NCBI RefSeq assembly: GCF_000165425.1
Contig: NW_001799322.1
Location: 62,001 to 126,000 of the forward strand
Direction of reading: 5' to 3'
Origin: Paramecium tetraurelia
Taxonomy: Eukaryota > Ciliophora > Oligohymenophorea > Peniculida > Parameciidae
DNA: 64,000 bases
This document shows, in pieces, positions 51,234 through 64,000 of this stretch. Each line of letters starts with the position of its first letter. Positions within the stretch are counted from its first letter, which is position 1. Below the pieces are notes generated by a model. It was not told where the DNA came from, ran no database searches, and saw only the letters and a program-made list of their open reading frames with translations. The translations under genes and the position numbers were made by a program.

Positions 51234-54032
51234 ATGCGTCTAAGGGCGATATCTGAGAATAAAAAGCCGGCTGGAATGAGAAATATGGGAAGAGATCTAT
51301 CAACTATGAAAGAAATGATCGCCTTTTGGGGAAAGAAAGATGAGCCAGTTAAATTGCCTCCTATAAATATAATAGAAAGATCAGACTTCTATGAACATAA
51401 ACCCTATGAAATCAAGTTCAAAATCTACTAGAATTGCTTTGCTTACAACAATCTGATACATAAAGAATTTGAGCTCCTGTACATCACTTCTCCAGATCAA
51501 ATGAATGATTCCTTTATAGAAATTGAGTATAAAATGTTTGTGTCTGATTGTTACTTTGGCAGACCCACATTTACAAACACTGAGTTCAGCACTTAAATAC
51601 AATATTATGTTGGCTAAATTGATAAAACAAGTAATCTATACTTTATATCAAGTTAGTTGCATGTATCAAATTGAGAACATGCCTGAACATCTATTGAGTT
51701 CTTCAAAAAGTATTCGATCCATGTTTTATCATTACTATTTTAGTTCCAAACATGATGGTTTACCCTTCATTCAAGTGCTCAAAACTCCAATAGTATTTAG
51801 AGAGAAAAAAACCCTGAGATTTAGAACAATGAACACTTCAATATCAGAATAATCATAAAATGGACTATTAACTTTAGTGTACATAACAGAGTAGTATGTA
51901 CCTCTCTAAAATATATATTTGAAAAAATAGGAAAAGGGTAGATTTTCATATGATGAAAAATTACATTTTGCACTTAAAATTATGTAACTCGTTAATGCAA
52001 TTGAGAGATTGGGAATAGCAGTTCTAGAATTAAATATGGAATCAATATTAATAACTAAGGGAGGGTAATTTAAGATTTCAACAGCAAATCTAATTCCCTT
52101 TATTTAAGTTGCAGCTTATAAAGAAGTATGGTCAATGTATGATGACTATGAAAAAGTTTATACTCATTTATCATTACACAAAACCATTAAACCACCCGAA
52201 GTAAAGAGAAGAGAACCCATTAAAGATTTTAGAGCAGTGACAAGATACAATATTGGACTAATCATTCTATAACTCTATTTTGATATCCCAAACATTCAAT
52301 ACATAGATGAATAAAAGATGTAAAGTTTGTTATTTCAACTCATTCCAAAAAGACAATCTGGAATAGATGACGATTAAATTGATAAATCTAATAAGTCCAT
52401 TCAATTTGAATAAACCAATCCTTTAGGTGCTCTGATTTTGAGATTCCTATCTATAGATCCTGTTAAAAGATTAGAATTTTCATTAATTCAATTAATGCAA
52501 GTAGAGTACGATATAGAGAATTATGATTTTACTGAAGATATGCAACATTTCTTTTCAAATTATAATGCTTATTACAGACCACCATCATAATCGAGCCATA
52601 AAAGCAAACAATCAAATCATTTTGATTAATAAAATAGTTTTGTATCTGGAGATAATAATAATATATCATCTTTTGTAAAATAACTATATTAACCTACAAA
52701 TAATAGTCAGGATGATATGCCTGCAATAGCATTAAAAATGCCTGAATTAACACAAAGGAGCAGGAAGAAGATAGGAGCACCTTCATATCAATCATATGTC
52801 AGATCTAAAAATTTAATTGCAGAAGTCCATTTCAACCTTTATCTATATCAAAATGCTCTTGATTAATGGTAGTATTTACTACCGGATGTAGAAGAGTGTT
52901 TTGGTGATACATCTCCTGAATGCGAATATATCCTTGAGAGAATTTGGGTGTTGGCTTAACATCTTGCATAGGAAAGGGTATTGGAGTAGATTAGTTAAAG
53001 ATACGTAACAATAAGAAAGTCAAATGTGAGGGGAGTTAAAGAATAATTGGAAGTTGCTCATCTCCTCTAGGATTAAGCCAGAGTCAAGGCTCTTATACGA
53101 CCTAATGAGGCTGTGGATCTATATCATCAATCTTCAAAGTAATTTTAGATGGTTAAAGGTAAGTTTAATAATTAATCTGCTTACAATTCCATGTAAATTG
53201 GGTTGATTTATTTAAAATTAATGAACATCGAAAAAGCTAGGAGTAATCTAGAATTTGCTGTCTACATCTTTACTAAAATGGAAAAGTCGTCTATTGTTCC
53301 ATTTTTGATAGCCACAACATGGCAAATTGATGATGAAGAGGTTGTCAAAGAACCAGTTAATAAAATTAAATTTTTTCAATCTCTTTTTCATTTGGGTTCA
53401 TTTTATTTCAACTTTGAAAGTTAATAGAAAGCTTATGGAGTTCTTTAAGCAGCAAAGGACGTAATGGATGAATTAAAAAAAGGTGAGCTTTATCCTGAGT
53501 AATTAATTTTAATTCTACTTTAGATTATTAAGATTGTGTAAATCTGAAGTAATTACGTTGCACACTGAACTTTCAAAATGTCTAATGAGTAACAATGAAG
53601 TTGATGATGCACTTAAATTGGTCGAGGAAGGAATACAATAAAACACAGATCAACTTGAGATAAAATCATTGATTGATATCAAAGTGGAAATATTGGTAGC
53701 TCAGGGGAAAATATCAGATGGACTAGCTAGTAATATATAAATTAAATATTTAAGTACTTGGATTATGGGCTAGGTAATTTTAGAGATCCAATAATTTGAC
53801 TATGGAAACTGCCTATCTTCTCAAAGAAGTGGGGGATTTAGCTTACAAACTTAAAGATGTATAATTGAAATGTTATTTTTAGTTTAATGTTGCCTTTAGT
53901 TTCTATTCCGAAGCCTTAGCTATTTATTAAAAAGGAAAGGTAAAAGGTTTAAAACAAAAAAATGAAATATAACAATACATCTAGGATATCGAAGAGAATC
54001 TTTAACAAATTTTCTAAATTTAAAAAATGTGA
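51234..54032 (+). CDS. Degenerate kinase-like domain with helical (TPR-like) repeats
   Basis: Introns at 51631-51652, 53499-53523 and 53730-53754 give 908 residues. After an N-terminal segment of about 230 residues, residues about 240-440 follow the layout of a protein kinase C-lobe. LHFALKIMQLVNAIERLGIAVLELNMESILI stands where HRDLKPxN would be, GGQFKISTANLIPF where DFG would be, then KPPEV and a late SIDPVKRLEF. The catalytic Asp residues are missing, so it would be a pseudokinase. The C-terminal half has helical pairs (LDQWQYLLPDVEECFGD, YNSMQIGLIYLKLMNIEKAR) resembling TPRs. Function unknown; the kinase reading is a weak inference. Confidence 0.75.
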
Positions 54033-54204
54033 TATGTCATTATTCTATATAATGATATTTAATTGCAAAAAGATAAATTTATAAATATATATTCATTTTA
54101 AATAGAATTAGTATTGCAATATTGATAATAATTTAATCAATATTTATTAAAAAATGTAAGGATTAATCTTTGGAAAATAAAGATTGATATAAAATACAAT
54201 AATT

Positions 54205-56540
<2,336 letters not shown>

Positions 56541-56934
56541 TTATTTTTATTATTGATCACAATTTGTGGGAATTTGATAAAATGGGCGCCAATTAATATT
56601 ATATATTTATAATTAATAAAAATTACTTTTGCGCTTTTACTCCCCTTTAAAATTATCTCAATATCAATAACAACAGATTATTTATTAGAAACACACACTA
56701 TAAATATTCATTCTTAAGAATCTTAGATACATAACAAATTTTGCTATTGTAAAACATGATTCAAAATTTCTGATGAGATCAATTTACAATTCTTAAAAAT
56801 AAGAAGTATTTGTAAATTCACATATAAAAAGGGACTCACTACAAATATGAACTCCAAATAAGTGCACTCATCAAGACTATTTACAATATTGTCAAATAAT
56901 ATTATATATATATATATAAATAAAATTAATCAAT
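56541..56934. other. Intergenic region between divergent genes
   Basis: This is the shared upstream region of MCM7 (-) and the PGPG-repeat gene (+). It is AT-rich, with a TA dinucleotide run at about 56904-56920. No gene seen. Confidence 0.5.
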
Positions 56935-58321
56935 ATGGTGAGTGCTTTTTCAATAGGTAAAGCGTAACGATGTATTTATCATGTATAAATCAATCAGCCA
57001 CTCAACCCAGAAGTGAAACACCTGGCCCAGGAGCTTACTAACCAATGAAGAGATAGAAGATGACCCCTCCATCTTTCAAGTAAATTTTGCCTGTTAAAGT
57101 AGATTTGGATCTGGTAATAGAAGTGGCCTTCTAAAAGTATTTGCCCCAGGACCTGGTGCGTATGAACATCCTTCAAGAGTAACCAAGGAAGGACCTAAGT
57201 ATTCCTTTGGTCTTAAGAAACCAACAGTATTAGCAAAATAAGGACCTGGACCAGGTAAATATACAGCATTCATTTTACCAGGAGCTTACAATCCTAATTA
57301 CCGAACCATGGTGAAGGCTCTTCCCAATTATTCAATCGGTGCGAAACTATCATAAAACTACTCTACATTTTAACCTGGACCAGGAGCTTATGAAAATCCT
57401 TCTACAGTCATGGGAGTTCCTTGCATGAAGTAAGGGTATAGTTTTGAGTTTAAGATTCCCCCATTCTAAGCGAGATGGATTTTATGAGATGACTCGTACT
57501 CCAGGACCTGGATCATACTTAAAGAGACCAAACAGTGCTGGTCCTTAATATAAATTCGGAACAGCATCCAGGGGAGCTTTTTCAGAAATAAAGAACCCTG
57601 GTCCAGGAGAATATGAAGCGAGAAGCGAGTTTAATGTTTCACAAAAGGGATTTTCGATGCTTTCAAGAAGAAATTAAACTCAGTAAGAATAAGTGCCAGG
57701 ACCTGGAACCTATAATTGGGAAAAGAAATAAAAATTGAGACCTCCTTCATATAAAATTGGAAATGAGACCAGAGACAGCTTGAATCGAGAGATGATAAGG
57801 ACTCCAGGACCAGGAACCTATGAATCCAGATATGAGTTTGCAAGGCCTAAATCAGCTTAAGTTCGTATAGGCAGTGCCAATCGTAGGCCATTGAGTGATA
57901 CAAGGGATATTCCAGGGCCAGGAACCTATGATTTGAATACTAAAATAGGAGAGGGACCCAAACATTAGATTTTAGGCAGTAAATATGAACCTACGACTAC
58001 CTTAAATCAGCCAGGGCCAGGTGCATATAATCCAAATGATGGGCCAAGCAAACAACGACCAGCTTCAGCAAAGATTGGTACTGGTTAAAGGGCTGAACTG
58101 AATGCTGGTTTTGGGAAGGATGCTCCAGGTTTAGATTGTGTTTTATAAGATTAGGACCTGGTAATTATAATTTGAGAGGTTCATCAGATGGGCCTAGATG
58201 GGGATTCGGAACAGGATTAAGACCAAATCTAAATTAAACAGATTAGAGTGTTCCAGGTCCAGGAAATTATAATCTCAAGCCAACTTTTGCAGATGTGCCA
58301 TCATATCTATTGAATAAATGA
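56935..58321 (+). CDS. SHIPPO/ODF3-type PGPG-repeat axonemal protein
   Basis: Five introns (56972-56997, 57080-57102, 57255-57281, 57436-57454, 58129-58154) give 421 residues. About ten repeats of the STPGR type are spread at intervals of about 35-45 residues: TPGPGAYQP, APGPGAYEH, GPGPGAYNP, TPGPGSYLK, NPGPGEYEA, VPGPGTYNW, TPGPGTYES, IPGPGTYDL, QPGPGAYNP and VPGPGNYNL. This is typical of ODF3/CIMAP proteins that bind ciliary microtubules. Intron 3 (27 nt) is 3n with no TGA. Intron 4 is 19 nt, the shortest in the window. A role inside axonemal microtubules is inferred from the family. Confidence 0.92.
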
Positions 58322-58498
58322 ATATATATGAATTATAAGATGTAAAATCGGTTGGTTTTTATATAATTCTATTTTTAAAATTGGGATTGTCGTTTTTATA
58401 TATTAAATAATTTGAGCAATTATTATTGCAATAGGGAAAAACGAATAGTGGAATATGAAAAGTGAATGTAGTTTTGATTGTGCAACATTAATTTAATT

Positions 58499-59569
58499 AT
58501 GAAATTGATTCTCATCGCTCTTTTGGGATTAACACTCACACAAGCTGTCTTTGTCAAGAGATCAAACGATCCAAGCAAGGCTGTCTTCACACAATTGGAA
58601 GCCATGGAAGAACACGAATTGGGAAGAAAATTGTTAGACACAATTGCCCTCCAATTGAACAACAAGGCCCCATTGGGAGACATCGCTAAAATGTTACAAT
58701 AATTGAGAGAAAACCTCATCCTCAACCAATAAGAAGCTGACTAAAAGCACGCTTAAGATGAAGTTGACTGCGAAACAGAAATCTACTAATATAACAGAAG
58801 AATTGACTTCGCTTCCAACGAAATCACCGAATCAACCTAAGAAATCTAAACCCTCAGTGCCAAGGTTGAATAATTGACCTAAGATGTTGAAAACAAATAA
58901 GTCCAATTAGACATCTTGAACGAATAAGAAACCCAAATCAGAGAATAAAGAGCTGAAGATGCTGAAAGTTTCGTCAGATTCGAGAATGAAACCGAAAACG
59001 TCATTGAGGCTGTTGAAGTCATCATCTAAAAGTTGAGCTCAATCCAACCAGATTAAGAAGTCTTGGCTGCCTTGACCTAATTGAACAAGATTGGTGCATC
59101 CAACCCAATCCTTGCTCTTATGTAAGTTGCCTCAACCTTCTCAGCTGAATAATTGAACAACGTCCTCGGAAAATTAGGTGAAGTCAGCACTCAATTGGCT
59201 GAAGCCCTTGAAGATGCCAGATAAACCGAAATCTAAGCCTAATTAGACTTCGAAGCTTTGGTCGTCGAAATCGCCTCATAAAGAGAATCCTTGAGTGCCG
59301 CCAGAGAAGACTCTGAAAGATAACTCCAAGACAACTAATAAGCTTTGGACTTATAAAAGAAGAGAAAGGAAGATGCCACCGATGAATTGAACGCTGCCTC
59401 ATCAGGAAAGGAATAAAAGGAAGCCGAATGCGATTCATGGAGAACTTAATATGCTGAAGACTCTGAACACAGATAATTAGAAATCTCCATCATCAGATAA
59501 GTTGAAGAGATCTTAGCTACCAAATTATCCAACGTCAAGGTTTATCTCTAAGAGAGATCATCAGCATGA
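58499..59569 (+). CDS. Trichocyst matrix protein 5 (intronless)
   Basis: A single uninterrupted exon of 356 residues. It begins with a signal peptide (MKLILIALLGLTLTQA) and continues with long acidic helices: LEAMEEHELGRKLLDTIALQ, DTEIYQYNRRIDFASNEITE, FVRFENETENVIEAVEVIIQ and QVEEILATKLSNVKVYLQ. Layout and composition match the classic TMP precursors. GC content and codon choice (TTG, ATC, GTC, GCC) are clearly biased compared with neighbours, as expected for a very highly expressed gene. It is the only one of the five without introns. Confidence 0.9.
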
Positions 59570-59651
59570 TATAAATTTAATTCTTAAAACAATATATAAA
59601 TCAACCCTCATTTTAATTCTTCAAATTTTATTTTATAATTATTTACTATTT

Positions 59652-60376
59652 ATGTTTTTAGATAATGAAAACATGAGCATGCGGCTCAAAATAGTTGAAG
59701 ATCGATTAGGATTTATAGAAAACTTAACTCAATTGCAAGACAAGCGCATAAATGAATTGATTAAATAATTAGACCATGTCATTCACTAATTTCAAGATTT
59801 GAATTTGGATCGTTGCAGAAATGATGAAGGCTTAACATTCAAATTCGAACGCTTTGAAAAGACACTCCTAATGTTGCAAAGAGAAATGAATCAGATAGGT
59901 ATTCTATTTATTACTAACTTAAAGCTACACATCAGGATGAAAGAATTAATTAATTGATCAATTAATTAGTTGAACCTAGCTTTAAGGATATCGATATCTA
60001 AATTAAGTAGGAGTCTCAAAGATTGTAATTGCAATGTCAAAGGTAGTTAGATGACATGTACGAGGAGATCATTAATAAATTTAAGACACCCATGTAAAGT
60101 AGTGTTGCCCAAGGAGGAAGAGCAAGCATATTTGAATCAACTACTCAAGATGATACTAAGAAAAAAATTGATGATGAAATTAATAGAAGAATTTAAGAAG
60201 AAAACGAGAAGAGAAGGTCTTTTTTGGAAAGTGAAACTAAATAACAGAAAAATGGATAATTGTCAACTGAAAAATCAAGATCACGAGAAATTTAAAATCG
60301 TTTAAATCTAGAAAGAAAAGCAAAGTAAGACAAAATAAATCAACTAAACGAATTATACCAATTTAGAAAGCATTGA
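59652..60376 (+). CDS. Coiled-coil protein, unknown
   Basis: One 26-nt intron (59899-59924) gives 232 residues from the ATG at 59652 (or 225 from 59673, also in frame). It is a charged helical protein: MRLKIVEDRLGFIENLTQLQ, FKFERFEKTLLMLQREMNQI, RLQLQCQRQLDDMYEEIINK and RKAKQDKINQLNELYQFRKH. No membrane segment or known domain; the rod-like sequence is loosely like SF-assemblin relatives. The 3' end overlaps the end of the convergent gene by about 37 bp. Confidence 0.75.
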
Positions 60377-60731
60377 AAACAAACTATAAATATCCATATA
60401 ATACTTATTACCAAGTTATAATCTTAACATTTCTATAAACAAGTAATAAATCTTTTCTAAAGACTTGAAGATTTCATATGCTCTTTCTTATTAAATTCCC
60501 TTTGTTTTTCTATAACTAATTTTCGACCTGTATCAAAATGATTTACATCCCTTTTTTCTTGTCCTTATAATTTAAGCAGGAAAACATATTGACTTCTCTA
60601 TCGACTTCTAATATCTTGTTTTGTTTTTTTCTCAATAGTGTTTAGATTTTAATTTTAAAAGCCTTAGAAATTGGACTCACATATAATAATATTACGATTC
60701 TTTAAAATTCATTAGATTTAATAATATACAT
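60340..60731 (-). CDS. Small basic protein, unknown
   Basis: A 20-nt intron (60676-60695, ending GAG) joins a 12-codon first exon to a second, giving 123 residues. The central part is clearly protein-like (TIEKKTKQDIRSRQRSQYVF, RDVNHFDTGRKLVIEKQREF). The last 25 residues turn hydrophobic (ISIIWIFIVCFQCFLNWY). Its 3' end overlaps the convergent coiled-coil gene. An additional unseen intron near the end could shorten it. It starts 16 bp after the stop of the next minus-strand gene. Confidence 0.5.
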
Positions 60732-60747
60732 TTACTCTCTAAAATTA

Positions 60748-61586
60748 TCAATTTAATGTAAATTAAATATTATCTTTTCTAAAAAGCTCTTTATACTTTT
60801 CTAATTCTTGATAATCCATCCAAACGGTGAGGTTATATTTCTTTATGTTACTTTGAATATTGGTTTCCAATGATGATGTGTTTTATAAATTATGGGATTC
60901 TTCCCCTTATTAGAACTGCTGTTAATTTCCTTAACTTTATCCTATTGAAATTTAGCTAAATTCATTTAATTCGACTTAGTTTATATTATTATTTAGTGAT
61001 TATACTAGATCTTAGGCCTCAATATCATTATTTTGTTGTCCTTAATTTAGCCTTTATTCTAAATTCCTTATAACCTATGATTCAGTGATTTAACCTCCTC
61101 CAATTACTATACCTTATCCTTATCCTTATTAATTATTTTTATTAATTTGGATAAGATTATCCTATTGTGGTTAGAACTATTATTGTTACGGTTTATTATG
61201 GTTGACTTAATTATTAATCTAAGGTTCTCTCTGGAAATTCTAATCAATAATTACTCCTTTATTCACTAGAATAAAATTATTCAATACTTTTAGTTTATCC
61301 ATCCATGCCTTTATGAAAGACTAGAATTTTTGGATCAATTTAATTTTATTAGAGACACTTCTTGATAATTGTAGATCTTCCACTAATGAATTTATTAGTA
61401 TCCTTTATTTCTAAGCAGAACTGTTCACTCAAATTAAATTAACTAGAATCTCGAATGAAATCTATACTTATAATATGATGCTTCTTTAATCATTTCTGCA
61501 ATATTAATAAGTTCTGTGTTATCATCTAATATAGTAGTAAATGAGTCTTCTAAATCTTTAGAAATCATTTCTATAGTTACCTCCAT
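60748..61586 (-). CDS. Gln/Asn-rich protein, unknown
   Basis: Introns at 61443-61467 (25 nt) and 61266-61287 (22 nt) give 263 residues. The N-terminal 95 residues are ordered (MEVTIEMISKDLEDSFTTIL, FCLEIKDTNKFISGRS). The middle is Gln/Asn/Gly-rich (NQQGQGQGIVIGGGQITESQ). The C-terminal part has NLTVWMDYQELEKYKELF. No family recognised. The second intron choice is the best of two: leaving the sequence unspliced there needs a different upstream break. Many Gln are TAA/TAG. Confidence 0.65.
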
Positions 61587-61727
61587 TTATATTAAATAAT
61601 TAATAATAAAAAAAGATTCATGATTGCAGTAGACATTTCTATGAGAATTGGAGCACCAATCGAGATCCAAATTCTAAGTTCTATAATATTAACGATATAT
61701 ATTAATTGATAATGCATTGTTTATAAT

Positions 61728-63344
61728 TCAAAGCTTTTCTTTTCTCTTTTTTTCCTCATAATTTACATAGGAGCCTCTATTCATTGCTTTAAGCGATGAA
61801 TAATTGTCCCATTCGCCGTTTCTTCCATCATTGTACTTACGCAATAGATAGACACCATTGGAAACAACCTATAGATATGAGAATAGAAATGAAAACCTTC
61901 TTTGCATCCTGAATTTCAACCATGTGATGAGTGTCTCTGTGTAGTTTCTTCAATAATGCAAGTTTTTCTTCATTGGGATTCAATTTCTCCTTATCTGCAA
62001 GATTAGGTGGGAAATCCAAAGGCATTTTAGTAATATCCTTCTTTTTGTATGTTTGATTGAGAGGTAAAATTCTATTGATTGTGTAGTGAATGCTTTCTGG
62101 GTTCTTTCTCATTTCAGGGGGTACTTTACAAACTAATTTAGGGTTTTTGAATCTATGAATTGGTTTATTGATGAGAATACTCATCCAAGCATTCATCCTG
62201 ATTCTTCTGTCTTCTAAGATGACATTCTAAAGATGATAAAATTTGAATCTATTATAATAATCTGTTTCTAATTCCTAAAACAGTAGTTGAATCATTTCCT
62301 TAGTGTAATGATTAGGTTCATTAAGATCAATGGTTTCAATCATGACATTAGCAGCATTACCCTTCTCACTATAAAGTAATTCTAAGATTTCTTATTTATT
62401 CATCTCTTTGGCTAAAGTGTTTAATTCTTGATCAGTCATAATATGCTACATATTCCTGCCTCCTTGTAAATGAGCGTAACCATTACAATGGAATTGGCAC
62501 TTTTCACACAATGACTAATAGATCTATTTAATGTCTTCTTCCTTCAATAGTCTAATAGGTGGTAATTGAACTCTTTATGGCAATTGTGTTTTAGTTGCTG
62601 TAGTTGGTTAGGGTCTGATTTTGATTCCTAATTTAGTTTATTCCGAGGCAATGAGTGATTCTCTGACACCTTCCAAATGCTCTTTTCCTACTAATGCACA
62701 TTCTCTGCATAGACATTGATCAACACTATGATAATTGACACATGGGCCATAAATAGCAAAGATGTCCAGTCTTTCTAATGCATTTGAATGTTCTAAATTG
62801 GGAGGGTAAAGAAATTTGAACAGGGTTTCTAAGGAGACTAACATTTTATCGAATTTGAAATCAGGTATTTTCTGAGGAATTGGGAATTTGAAAATGTCTC
62901 TTTCTTTGTTGGCAGAGAATGGATCATCGCTTCCATGAAATTCATTTTTAATTATTGATGTACCATATATTCCTCTTAAGGATTATGGATCTGCCTTTTT
63001 AGCCTCGATAGGATCTTTATTTCCAATCATCTTCTTCCATACCAAAATAGGATTTTCAGTTTCATGACATAAAAGAAACATTACACATTCTCCTGATAAC
63101 ATATATGTCATAATCTCATCCATATACTTTTGTTATTTGTAAAACAGATTCAGTACTTCTTCTCTGTAGAGTTCTCTCAATAGATAATTGTTAAACACTA
63201 TACTTGAACAAAGTTTTTAATTGTTAATCCAGCTGCTTCAATTTTATTAACCACTTCCTATACTACATTAGGTTTAAGAGTAGTGTCAGGTTTAATCAAT
63301 GCAAATGTATACGGCAAATTCTCTTGTTTTGGATCAAACAACAT
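61728..63344 (-). CDS. NDP-kinase-domain protein with long C-terminal extension
   Basis: Introns at 63176-63198 (23 nt) and 61869-61896 (28 nt) give 521 residues. Residues about 10-150 are an NDPK domain: YTFALIKPDTTL, MTYMLSGECVMFLL, DPQSLRGIYGTS, IIKNEFHGSDDPFSANKERD. The HGSD box keeps the catalytic His. The following 370 residues are not NDPK: a Cys-rich patch (YHSVDQCLCRECAL), a second (YQSLCEKCQFHC), and a conserved-looking helical region (NAWMSILINKPIHRF). It may be a ciliary NDPK relative (NME5/7-like), but the extension is different. The first intron was chosen because it alone restores the NDPK frame. Confidence 0.8.
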
Positions 63345-63380
63345 GAATTTATTATTTATATATATATATATTAATTACAC

Positions 63381-64000
63381 TCATTTGTATCTGGATTTAC
63401 GCAATCTCTCCACATGGATGTTAATAAATTGTTTAGGAGATAATTATTGTTGATGAGAAGAACACTGAGAAAAATATGATGATCCCTATTATATATTCCC
63501 TTCACTTCTTTCAGTTTTCAAAATATTCCTTAGACGATTGAAATTCGTTCCTAGTCTCGACTATAGAGGAGGAGGCTTCTGATTTTAGGGCATCAACTTA
63601 ATGTAGTGCGGAATCTAAATTGGAATAAGACAATTAGAATGTGTGATTGGAGGATTTAATTAGAAACGATGACTAAGGGAAATTTATCTGGTTGAATGAA
63701 ATCGAGTTATTTCAGAATCTAAATTGTTGTCTCTCTTCTTTGCCACTGGACAACAAAGTAAAAGAGATTCTGTGGCTTTTCTCCTCAACAAAATCTATTT
63801 CGATTATCTCTAGGCTTTCTGATCAGATTGCTCTGAACATGCCAATTTCAAATTATGAATCTCCAAGGTTGACATAAACTACTATGCACTCAATGTTCTA
63901 AGCACAGTCTCATTGCTTTTACAAATAGCTTTCTAGGTTCTCCGAATTCCTTTTAGTACTTCTTCCTCTCCGAAAATAGCTCCCTTTGTCATCAAAGAAA
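63381..64000 (-). CDS. Unknown protein, 5' truncated
   Basis: The gene enters from the right edge; 172 codons follow a 25-nt intron (63898-63922), plus about 25 codons before it. The sequence is basic and Gln/Ser-rich (KGSYFRRGRSTKRNSENLES, LLRRKATESLLLCCPVAKKR, QLSPKQFINIHVERLRKSRY), with no domain recognised. The plus strand of the same DNA also reads as protein-like but contains two in-frame TGA. The minus-strand reading has none and uses a normal intron. TGA stop at 63381-63383. Confidence 0.7.

Noticed and set aside
63474-64000. Plus-strand reading with in-frame TGA that might suggest selenocysteine
   Set aside because: The protein-like text has two TGA in frame with no splice solution, while the minus strand gives a clean frame with a normal 25-nt intron and no TGA.

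Overview
The window reads as macronuclear DNA of a ciliate of the Paramecium type. Long open frames make sense only if TAA and TAG are read as glutamine and TGA is the sole stop. Nearly every gene is cut by GT...AG introns of 19-32 nt, intergenic DNA is short and very AT-rich, and five genes look like trichocyst matrix proteins. I rebuilt the genes by hand. In most of them, splicing these tiny introns gives a frame whose length is an exact multiple of three and ends in TGA. No rRNA, tRNA, transposon or CRISPR was seen.

Layout. 1-6.4 kb: C-terminal half of a membrane-anchored aspartyl protease, a Dpy-30-motif protein, a Cys-rich membrane protein, an acidic protein (-), a long coiled-coil protein and a small secreted Cys-rich protein. 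6.4-15.2 kb (all -): Ser/Thr kinase, coiled-coil alpha-kinase, SF-assemblin, type I membrane protein, ABCG half-transporter. 15.6-17.8 kb (+): an unresolved, probably broken gene and trichocyst protein 1. 18-26.2 kb: gamma-tubulin complex component and PX-WD40 protein (-), SCP/FCP1 phosphatase (+), Rab-like GTPase and ribosomal protein eL33 (-). 27.3-28.5 kb: trichocyst protein 2 with a 77-nt insertion. 29.9-36.9 kb: epsin and a basic protein (+), then a DUSP-MYND ubiquitin protease, a small secreted protein and a CaaX-ended protein (-). 37.3-43.8 kb: trichocyst proteins 3 (frameshifted) and 4, RPS19 (+, frameshifted), PB1 protein, a basic protein, a secreted Cys protein. 43.9-46.2 kb (-): CDPK and Erv1/ALR oxidase. 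46.4-54 kb: GRIP golgin and coiled-coil protein (+), a divergent pair with start codons 14 bp apart (one a kinase-like/helical-repeat protein). 54.2-60.4 kb: MCM7 (-), PGPG-repeat axonemal protein, trichocyst protein 5, coiled-coil protein (+). 60.3-64 kb (-): two unknown proteins, an NDP-kinase-domain protein and a truncated gene.

The genes do not form a pathway or operon. They fit ciliate cell biology: regulated secretion (matrix proteins, golgin, Rab, epsin), cilia and cytoskeleton (SF-assemblin, GCP, PGPG protein, NDPK protein), signalling kinases and phosphatases, and housekeeping. The best leads are local departures from the rule that tiny introns explain everything: a 77-nt insertion, three single-base frame breaks, a 43-nt gap, and a set of introns of length 3n with no in-frame TGA. 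I did not find a convincing new multi-gene system.
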